A DNA stretch of 5,598 bases. Origin: CAZYWA01 sp964650975 [NCBI: uncultured bacterium] (lineage in GTDB: Bacteria; JADJOY01). The stretch covers positions 1 through 5,598 of the forward strand of contig CAZYWA010000524.1 of the NCBI GenBank assembly GCA_964650975.1, given 5' to 3'. The notes beneath the pieces are model-generated. The model searched no databases and was not told the DNA's origin. It was given only the letters and a program-made list of their open reading frames with translations. Position numbers and translations under genes: made by a program. Position 1 is the stretch's first letter. Each line of letters opens with the position of its first letter. Shown here piece after piece: positions 1 through 4,744 of the stretch.

Positions 1-47
1 CTGCCCGCGCCCCGAGCGGCCGGACGCTCCCCGGACCCGACGCATGA
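1..47 (+). CDS. possible 3' end of an upstream gene (partial)
   Basis: The frame beginning at base 3 is open from the window edge to a TGA at 45-47 and would encode a short tail ending in PGPDA. This TGA overlaps the ATG of the receiver gene in an ATGA arrangement, which is typical of translational coupling. No Shine-Dalgarno-like sequence precedes the ATG at 44, which fits coupling. Only 14 codons are visible and stop-free stretches of that length are common in GC-rich DNA, so this is a guess. A sensor kinase would be a natural upstream partner, but nothing here shows it. Confidence 0.25.
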   Translation, partial: ARAPSGRTLPGPDA

Positions 48-424
48 CGAAGCCCGATCTGCGCGTCCTGGTGGCCGACGACGAGGAAACGATCCGCGAG
101 CTGATGCGGTTCATCCTCCACGACCAGGGCTGCCAGGTGACGATGGCCACCAATGGCCGCGACGCCTCGATGCAGATCGACGAGAAGCCGTTCGATCTGG
201 TGTTTCTCGACATCATGATGCCGGTGCAGAACGGGGTCGACGCGTTTCGCGAGATCCACCAGCGTCATCCGGGGGTGCCAGTGGTGATGGTGTCGGGCTT
301 CGGCAAGGAAGCGCAGAGCTTGCGCGAGGAGGCGCTCCGGAACGGCGCCTTCAAGTTCATCCCGAAGCCGTTCTCGATCGCGGACATCCGCCGCGTGGTC
401 GAGGAAATCCGCGCGAAGCGTTAG
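44..424 (+). CDS. single-domain response regulator (CheY-like receiver)
   Basis: This is a 126-aa cytoplasmic phosphoacceptor protein made of one receiver domain and nothing else. The acidic pair D12-D13 that binds Mg2+ follows the first beta strand. The phosphoacceptor is D56, in the FLDIMMP motif. The switch Ser/Thr position is S84 (VSGF), and the conserved lysine is K108 in the KPF motif. Together these are the full set of catalytic receiver residues, so it should be phosphorylated by a histidine kinase. There is no DNA-binding or enzymatic output domain, and the length matches stand-alone CheY/Spo0F-type regulators that act by protein contact or phosphorelay. The partner kinase is not in the window; it may be the gene ending at base 47. 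The ATG at 44 is the only sensible start because the first beta strand begins at residue 6. Which process it controls cannot be told from sequence. Confidence 0.93.
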   Translation: MTKPDLRVLVADDEETIRELMRFILHDQGCQVTMATNGRDASMQIDEKPFDLVFLDIMMPVQNGVDAFREIHQRHPGVPVVMVSGFGKEAQSLREEALRNGAFKFIPKPFSIADIRRVVEEIRAKR

Positions 425-455
425 CGATGTTTCCCCGGGGGCCTTTCCAAGCCCG

Positions 456-481
456 CCCGAAAAAAGTGCGATTTTTTCGGG
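456..481. terminator. perfect A/T-cored hairpin between convergent genes, possible bidirectional terminator
   Basis: The arms CCCGAAAAAA (456-465) and TTTTTTCGGG (472-481) are perfectly complementary over 10 bp, with a 6-nt loop GTGCGA. It lies 31 nt past the stop of the receiver gene and about 120 nt past the stop of the convergent VanZ-like gene, where a two-way terminator is expected. It is not a textbook intrinsic terminator: the T-run lies inside the stem next to the loop, and the sequence just outside the stem is GC-rich (GGGGCCCC at 479-486) rather than a U-tract. It could instead be an extragenic repeat or a protein-binding site. Confidence 0.45.
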
Positions 482-603
482 GCCCCACCCCCAAGTCGGC
501 TCGCTTTGCTCGCCGCGCGCCTTCGGCGCGGGCCGCTTCCTCGGCATCTGCTCCCGGGGACTGTCTCCTCGCGGCCGGGGCGACCGCATGGGTCAGAGGG
601 CGA
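482..603. other. convergent intergenic region with a small GC hairpin
   Basis: This non-coding stretch separates two converging genes. It contains a direct repeat GCTCGC-TTT-GCTCGC (499-513) followed at once by a 6-bp GC hairpin, CGCGCC (516-521) and GGCGCG (525-530), with a TTC loop. The hairpin could help end transcription coming from the VanZ-like gene on the minus strand. Its compact repeat-hairpin structure also resembles short extragenic palindromic elements. No convincing open reading frame is present. Confidence 0.3.
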
Positions 604-1569
604 TCAGGGGCGAGCGGATGGGCTCTTGGGCGGCTCGGGGGCGCGGGTCCAGTTGGTGTTGAACTGGGGGATGACGAGCTTCGGGCCTTCGAGCTCGACT
701 TTCGCGACCCAGCGACGGTCGGCGTGCAGGCCGCAGTTGGGGCGGGCGTTGCGGACGTGCTTGGGCTGGATCTTGAGGATCGCTTCGAAGGCGGTGCTCT
801 CGACCGACCAGACGCCATCGGCCTCGTTGCCTTCGGCATCGTGCCAGTGGGTCGAGCCGTCGCGACGCAGCTCGAACGTCTCCGCCACGCCGCACTCGGT
901 CACGGCGTCCCACGAGCCCACCAGCTTCGTGCGCGGCACCGACGGACGCGTGCCGAGGCCCACGCACAGCACGATCGCGGCGCCGAGCAAGGCCGCCGCG
1001 CCCGCCACGGAGCGGTCGATGCGGCGCGGCACGGCACCCAGTCGCGGTGCGAACGGGCACGCGAATGCGAGCGACGCGGCCGCCGCGAGGGCATCCTTCA
1101 CGACGTCGTGCGGATCGTAGACGCGGTCGGGCAGGAATCCCTGGAGGACTTCGTCGGAAAGGCCGAGGGCCGTGCCGAGAAGCAGCACCAAGAGGCCGCC
1201 GTGCACGAATCCGAAGCTCGGCACCAGGGCCCACACCAGGGCGAAGCCCAGCAACCCGAACGTGACCACGTGATAGCGCTCGATGTCGCTGTCGCCCAGG
1301 AAGATCACCAGCGCCTGCGCGCCGAGCCCCACCACCAGCCACGGTTTCGCGACCGCCCACGGCGCCCCCAGCCACTCGTAGATCCGCGGGGCCTGCCAGG
1401 CGAGGACCGCGAGCAGCACCGGCACGCCCCAGCGCACGTACCACCCGAACCCGGCTCGGTTCGCGACGCGGGCCAGCGGGTACCCATAGACGCTGGTGGC
1501 GTAGACCACCGCCATGACGAACGCCACACCGACCCACGACACCTCGCGGCGGAGGCGGAGCGAACCCAT
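604..1569 (-). CDS. VanZ-like multi-pass membrane protein with an extra C-terminal domain
   Basis: This is a 321-aa integral membrane protein. Hydrophobic segments lie at about residues 12-30, 46-60, 76-92, 102-118, 121-136, 155-171 and 187-205. The VanZ family signature is visible: an E-R-Y-H motif near residues 97-100, then SDEVLQGFLPDR (138-149) and a following Asp/His-Asp motif (152-155). These match the family pattern of a conserved acidic-Gln motif, a P-x-R motif and a downstream Asp. VanZ homologues are associated with glycopeptide (teicoplanin) resistance in enterococci, but most relatives have no known role. Residues about 214-305 form a separate soluble domain with a G-S-W start, alternating beta-strand character and two cysteines (C226, C279), resembling lipocalin-like or other small beta-barrel domains. 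The ATG at 1569 puts the first membrane segment at the normal distance from the N-terminus. The frame stays open further upstream, but that part is Arg-rich and non-protein-like. No clear ribosome binding site is seen. Confidence 0.85.
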   Translation of the reverse strand: MGSLRLRREVSWVGVAFVMAVVYATSVYGYPLARVANRAGFGWYVRWGVPVLLAVLAWQAPRIYEWLGAPWAVAKPWLVVGLGAQALVIFLGDSDIERYHVVTFGLLGFALVWALVPSFGFVHGGLLVLLLGTALGLSDEVLQGFLPDRVYDPHDVVKDALAAAASLAFACPFAPRLGAVPRRIDRSVAGAAALLGAAIVLCVGLGTRPSVPRTKLVGSWDAVTECGVAETFELRRDGSTHWHDAEGNEADGVWSVESTAFEAILKIQPKHVRNARPNCGLHADRRWVAKVELEGPKLVIPQFNTNWTRAPEPPKSPSARP

Positions 1570-1681
1570 CGCGAAGCAGCTCGAATGACCGGTGAGAGGA
1601 ACTGGGAACGGGCGGATCGGCTGCTGGCGTTGCCGGTGGCTTGCCCGGCCGTTCGCGCGCTGGGGGAGCGGCGCGAATCCC

Positions 1682-1709
1682 TGGACGGGCCCAGCGACGA
1701 TGCTATACC
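1682..1709 (+). promoter_or_regulatory. candidate promoter for the HD-domain operon
   Basis: A -35-like TGGACG (1682-1687, 4 of 6 matches to TTGACA) is followed after 16 nt by TATACC (1704-1709, 4 of 6 matches to TATAAT). The -10 is preceded by TG one base away (TGCTATACC), giving an extended -10. Transcription would begin near 1716 and run into the HD-domain gene. The match is by eye only, in a region that is otherwise very GC-rich. Confidence 0.35.
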
Positions 1710-1730
1710 CTCGGTTCGCGAGGCGGACAA
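1702..1730 (-). promoter_or_regulatory. candidate promoter for the VanZ-like gene
   Basis: On the minus strand, TTGTCC (1730-1725, 4 of 6 matches to the -35 consensus) is followed after exactly 17 nt by TATAGC (1707-1702, 4 of 6 matches to the -10 consensus). It uses the same TATA core as the rightward candidate promoter, so the two would compete for or share one melted region. The start would be near 1695, about 125 nt before the VanZ-like start codon. Confidence 0.3.
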
Positions 1731-1880
1731 CCGCACGAGCACCGCCGAGCACGGCGTCGCGGCCCGTGTGGCGGAGCGTTCCGAGCGGCTCCCGGTCGAA
1801 CGCGAGGTGCCCGGCGGCGCCTCCTCCGTCTCTCTCGAGCCTCCCCTCCGACACGCCTCGTCCAGGGATCGTCGTCCGCG

Positions 1881-2873
1881 ATGCATCCCGATCCGACTGC
1901 CCGCGCGCTCGGGCCGCAGCAGGAAGCGGGCGGCGGCGAGCTGAGCCCGAGCACGGCCCCTGCAGCCGAGGTACCGGGCGCGCCGGCGTCCGAGCGCGCC
2001 GCTTCCGCCGCCGGTGACGCCGCACCCGCACCCGTTCGAGCGCCCCAGCCGGCGGCCACGCGCGACACCGGCGCCTTCTTCGCCGACCTGCGTCGGGTGC
2101 TGAGCCAGCCACGCCCGTCCGACGCGCTGCGCATGCTCCTCGAGCGAGGGGTGCTCGCCGAAGTCACGCCCGAGCTGGTGGGCATGGTGGGGATCGAGCA
2201 GCCCGCCAAGTCGCACGGCTGCGACGCCTTCGAGCACACGATGCGGGTGGTGGATGCGGCGCGCTCGGACACGGCCCTCACCACGCCCGGCGACATGGAG
2301 CTAATGCTCGCGGCGCTCTTCCACGACGTCGGCAAGCCGCACACCAGGGGCTGCGATCCGGTGACCGGGCGCATCACGTTCCACGGCCACCAGTTCGTCG
2401 GCGAGCGGCTATCGCGCCGGCGGTTGCGCACGCTGGGCGCCGCGCGCGCTCAGATCGACGCCGACCGCGTGGCGCGGCTGGTGCGCCATCACATGTTCGA
2501 TCTCGACGTGGACCTGTCGGAGAAGGCGATCCGCCGCTTCGCGCGGCGCATGGGCAGCACCGACCTGACGTACAAGCTCCTCGACCTCAGGATCGCCGAC
2601 AAGCGCGGCGGCGCCCGACCCGACCGGATCGGCGCGATCCTCGCGTTCCGGAAGCGCGTGCGCGGGGAGCTGGAACGGAAGGAGCCCTTCGGCCTCAAGG
2701 ACCTCGCGGTGGACGGCCACGATCTGATGGAAGCCGGTGTACCCGCGGGCCCGCAGCTCGGCGCCACCCTCAAGCGCCTGCTCGCGGCCGTGCTCGAGAA
2801 TCCCGACCTCAACACGCGCGACGCGCTCCTGGCGCTCGCGCTCGAACCAGCGAGCGATCCATGTTGCGATTGA
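1881..2873 (+). CDS. HD-domain protein resembling the C-terminal half of a CCA-adding enzyme
   Basis: This 330-aa cytoplasmic protein has an Ala/Pro/Gly-rich, probably disordered N-terminus (residues 1-62). A neck region follows (about 65-110) with the helical pattern LSQPRPSDALRMLLERGVL seen in tRNA nucleotidyltransferases. The HD metal-binding core comes next: H119 (FEHT), H148-D149 (LFHDVGKP), H168/H170 (FHGH), H203-H204 (VRHHMF) and a later D240. Residues 268-320 (FGLKDLAVDGHDLMEAGVP and the following PQLG and NTRDALL segments) match the usual C-terminal segment of the bacterial CCA-adding enzymes that carry an HD domain. In those enzymes the HD domain has phosphohydrolase and 2',3'-cyclic phosphodiesterase activity. 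The N-terminal nucleotidyltransferase head with its catalytic aspartates is absent, so CCA addition is not expected. A metal-dependent phosphohydrolase is the best guess; the substrate is unknown. The ATG at 1881 was chosen because upstream in-frame sequence is Arg-rich and lies on or before the likely promoter. The gene overlaps the next one by 13 nt. Confidence 0.85.
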   Translation: MHPDPTARALGPQQEAGGGELSPSTAPAAEVPGAPASERAASAAGDAAPAPVRAPQPAATRDTGAFFADLRRVLSQPRPSDALRMLLERGVLAEVTPELVGMVGIEQPAKSHGCDAFEHTMRVVDAARSDTALTTPGDMELMLAALFHDVGKPHTRGCDPVTGRITFHGHQFVGERLSRRRLRTLGAARAQIDADRVARLVRHHMFDLDVDLSEKAIRRFARRMGSTDLTYKLLDLRIADKRGGARPDRIGAILAFRKRVRGELERKEPFGLKDLAVDGHDLMEAGVPAGPQLGATLKRLLAAVLENPDLNTRDALLALALEPASDPCCD

Positions 2874-4654
2874 ACGCTCCGCGGGCCGGCCTGGTACTGG
2901 CCCTCGCTTTCGCGTGCGCGTGGTGCACGTCCGGGAATGCAGGCGCCGCCGGCGCCGCGCGCGGCGACGCCACCGCCCATCCCGCGCTGCTCGTGCTTCC
3001 GGTGGCAACCGGGCCGTCGGTGGACGAGTCCGCCGCGACGGGACTCCAGAACGCGATCGAGACCAAGCTCACCGCGGCTGGCGCGCGGCCGATCGCCGCG
3101 GCGGCCGGCTCCGCGAGCAGCTTGCGCTCCGACGACGACATTCGCGCCGCCGCCGCCACGGTGGGCGCCGACGGCGTGCTGTCAGCGACGCTGAGCCGCG
3201 TGCCGCGAGGGGTGAAGCTCGAGCTCTCGCTCCGGGACGGGTCGAGCGGAGCAGTCACCTGGCGCAGCGGGCTCGAGCAACCGAACGTCGAGGGGTTGCG
3301 CGCGTATCTGCCGGAGTTGCTCGGTGAAGTGGCGCGGGCGGCGGGGCCGCTCGCGGGGCGGCCGGCTGCAGCGGCCAAAGCGGCCGTGGCGGCGCCTGTC
3401 GTGGCAGCGCCTGCCTCGGGCGCGAGCGTCACGACGGCTGCCGCCGCCGGAGCGGGCCCCACGGTCACGATCACGCCTCCCATGGCCGCCCCGCCGACCC
3501 AGCCGACCCTCCAGATCCAGCCGCTTCCCCCCGCGACCGTCACCGTGCCCCCGCGCATCGAGGCGCCGGTGCCGCTCGACGCCACGTCCGCGCCGATGCT
3601 CGCGCCGCCCACCTCGTACGCCCTGCCCTTCGCGCTCCGCGATTTCGACTCCTGCCGCCTCGACGGCACCTGGCCCGGCTCGTTCGTCGCGATCGACGAT
3701 CACACCCTGCACGTTCTCCCCGCGCCGGCCTCGAACGCAGCGGAAGAGCTAGCGCACATCGACGCACGCAGCCTGCAGACCTTCGTCGGCGTCGACTGCG
3801 CCGACCTCGACGGCGACGGCACCGACGAGATCGCGCTCACCGCGCGGCGAAACGGCGCCTTCCACTCGCAGATCTATCGCGCGTCGGAAGGCGGGAGGAA
3901 GCTCGAGCCGCTCGGCGACGAGATCCCGTTCGCCATCCGCTCCGCGGCCGTGGGCGGCGGAAAACACGCGTTCTACGCGCAGAACTTCCCCATCTCCGGC
4001 CGCCTCTACGGCCCGATCCGCCCGCTCGGCTTGAAGGACGGGAACATCGTCTACGGCCGCGACCTCGACGTCATGAGCGACGCCAACGTGGGCGCTTTGG
4101 CGCTCGGCGCAGCCACCGGCGTCGCCGACGACGCCGCGCTCACGGTCGACGGCGACGCCCGACTGCGCCTCATGCGCGCCGGCCGCGTGGTGTGGACCGG
4201 CCCCGGCCACTACGGCGGCTACGACGTGTCCTTCGAAGCCGAGGACCACCTCCAGAGCACCAGCTCCTCACTGCCCCGCGTCTACTTCCGCGACCGCATC
4301 GACGTCGCCGAGCGCGGCGGCGCGCCGTTCGTGATCGCCACCGAGATCGAGGCGGCACTCGGCAACGTGCTGCCCAACCTGAACGTCGGCCGCGGCCTCA
4401 CCGCCGTCGCCTTCCGCTGGAACGGCCAGGGACTCGTCAGCGTGCCACCGCCCTTCGCCTACTCGCCCGAGTCGCTCTCTGGCGCCGACGTCCGCGACCT
4501 GCGCGTCGCCGACCTCACCGGCGACCACATCCCCGACCTGATCCTCGGCGTCCTCGACTCGGACGGCGGCCTGCTGTCTTTCTCGAAGGCGGCGAGTCGG
4601 ATCCTGGTCTTCCCGGGCACACCGTTGACGGACGCGGGTAAATCAGCACAATAG
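2861..4654 (+). CDS. exported protein with TolB/CsgG-like N-terminal part and FG-GAP/VCBS-like motifs
   Basis: This is a 597-aa protein. Residues 1-32 look like a Sec signal peptide: basic start, hydrophobic run at 10-20, and small residues around 26-32 for cleavage. No good lipobox surrounds C19 or C22. Residues about 41-157 (LLVLPVATGPSVDES, later VGADGVLSATLS and LSLRDGSSGAVTW) follow the alternating pattern of periplasmic TolB-N/CsgG-like domains, in which a small-molecule-like strand order ends in 'gadgvl.g.l'. An Ala/Pro/Thr-rich linker follows at about 160-250. The C-terminal part contains a calcium-loop-like D-x-D-x-D-G motif (D315, D317, D319 in CADLDGDGTDE) and a related VADLTGDHIPDLILG at 549-563. 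These are typical of FG-GAP/VCBS beta-propeller repeats, which often serve adhesion or ligand binding. The start codon lies inside the HD-domain gene (13-nt overlap), suggesting translational coupling. I do not recognise a specific family, and the function is unknown. The last codons contain a likely tRNA promoter. Confidence 0.82.
   Translation: MLRLNAPRAGLVLALAFACAWCTSGNAGAAGAARGDATAHPALLVLPVATGPSVDESAATGLQNAIETKLTAAGARPIAAAAGSASSLRSDDDIRAAAATVGADGVLSATLSRVPRGVKLELSLRDGSSGAVTWRSGLEQPNVEGLRAYLPELLGEVARAAGPLAGRPAAAAKAAVAAPVVAAPASGASVTTAAAAGAGPTVTITPPMAAPPTQPTLQIQPLPPATVTVPPRIEAPVPLDATSAPMLAPPTSYALPFALRDFDSCRLDGTWPGSFVAIDDHTLHVLPAPASNAAEELAHIDARSLQTFVGVDCADLDGDGTDEIALTARRNGAFHSQIYRASEGGRKLEPLGDEIPFAIRSAAVGGGKHAFYAQNFPISGRLYGPIRPLGLKDGNIVYGRDLDVMSDANVGALALGAATGVADDAALTVDGDARLRLMRAGRVVWTGPGHYGGYDVSFEAEDHLQSTSSSLPRVYFRDRIDVAERGGAPFVIATEIEAALGNVLPNLNVGRGLTAVAFRWNGQGLVSVPPPFAYSPESLSGADVRDLRVADLTGDHIPDLILGVLDSDGGLLSFSKAASRILVFPGTPLTDAGKSAQ
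4625..4652 (+). promoter_or_regulatory. candidate tRNA promoter inside the end of the upstream coding region
   Basis: TTGACG (4625-4630, 5 of 6 matches to the -35 consensus) is followed after 16 nt by CACAAT (4647-4652, 4 of 6 matches including the key second A and final T). A GC-rich discriminator (GGCCGG) follows, which is typical of stable-RNA promoters under stringent control. Transcription would begin near 4659-4660, giving an 8-9 nt leader before the tRNA 5' end. The elements overlap the last ten codons and stop of the exported-protein gene, so the tRNA need not depend on read-through. Confidence 0.55.
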
Positions 4655-4667
4655 GCCGGTTTCGCCC

Positions 4668-4744
4668 GGCGGCGTAGCTCAGGTGGTTAGAGCATGCGGC
4701 TCATATCCGCAGTGTCGGGGGTTCAACTCCCTCCGCCGCTACCA
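4668..4744 (+). tRNA. tRNA with anticodon CAT, probably elongator tRNA-Met, CCA encoded
   Basis: The cloverleaf folds fully. The acceptor arm 4668-4674 pairs with 4734-4740. The D arm is GCTC (4677-4680) and GAGC (4690-4693). The anticodon stem is TGCGG (4695-4699) and CCGCA (4707-4711) around loop CTCATAT, with anticodon CAT at 4702-4704. The T arm is GGGGG (4717-4721), loop TTCAACT, and CCCTC (4729-4733) with one G-U pair. The discriminator base A (4741) is followed by a genome-encoded CCA (4742-4744). The first acceptor pair is G-U rather than Watson-Crick. Initiator features are missing: there is no run of three G-C pairs in GGG/CCC order next to the anticodon loop, and no C1-A72 mismatch. 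CAT also occurs in the lysidine-modified tRNA-Ile, which sequence alone does not exclude. The gene starts 13 nt after the preceding stop codon and is the attachment site of a mobile element. Confidence 0.95.
4701..4744. other. attachment-site core region (3' half of tRNA-Met)
   Basis: The integrase gene of the element runs antisense into this part of the tRNA, and the tRNA remains intact. This is the usual result when an integrative element inserts at a tRNA 3' end and carries a copy of that end in its attachment site. The exact core is not visible because the matching repeat at the other end of the element lies outside the window. The upper limit drawn here runs from the anticodon loop to the CCA. 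Confidence 0.6.

Larger units (their letters stand above)
1570..1880. other. divergent intergenic region (311 bp)
   Basis: This stretch lies between the starts of the VanZ-like gene (leftward) and the HD-domain gene (rightward). Translations in all frames are Arg/Ala-rich without domain character, so I see no gene here. The only AT-rich island is around 1701-1710 (TGCTATACCC), where promoter-like elements can be drawn on both strands. Transcripts starting there would carry untranslated leaders of roughly 125 nt leftward and 165 nt rightward. I recognised no riboswitch or operator. Confidence 0.5.

Noticed and set aside
1641-1880. Longer start for the HD-domain gene at 1641
   Set aside because: The 80 added residues are Arg/Gly-rich without structure and begin before the likely promoter at 1682-1709. 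The ATG at 1881 is preferred.
427-1944. Long plus-strand open frame (505 codons) antisense to the VanZ-like gene
   Set aside because: The translation is rich in Arg, Ala, Glu and His with no domain or hydrophobic pattern. It is the GC-bias shadow of the minus-strand membrane protein and starts inside the hairpin region.
1570-2112. N-terminal extension of the VanZ-like gene to an upstream start at 2112
   Set aside because: The extra 181 codons are Arg/Ala-rich and overlap the HD-domain gene. The first membrane segment follows the ATG at 1569 at the normal distance.
2861-2960. Lipoprotein signal in the exported protein (C19 or C22)
   Set aside because: Residues before the cysteines (AFAC, AWC) do not match a lipobox. 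Ordinary signal-peptidase cleavage after small residues around 26-32 fits better.
3340-3610. Possible tandem repeat or CRISPR-like array
   Set aside because: The repetitive look comes from Ala and Pro codons of the linker in the exported protein. There are no regular repeats with spacers.
2409-3669. Several minus-strand open frames opposite the HD and exported-protein genes
   Set aside because: They overlap well-supported genes, have biased composition and show no recognisable motifs.
4668-4744. Initiator tRNA-fMet
   Set aside because: The anticodon stem lacks the GGG/CCC block and the 1-72 position is G-U rather than C-A.
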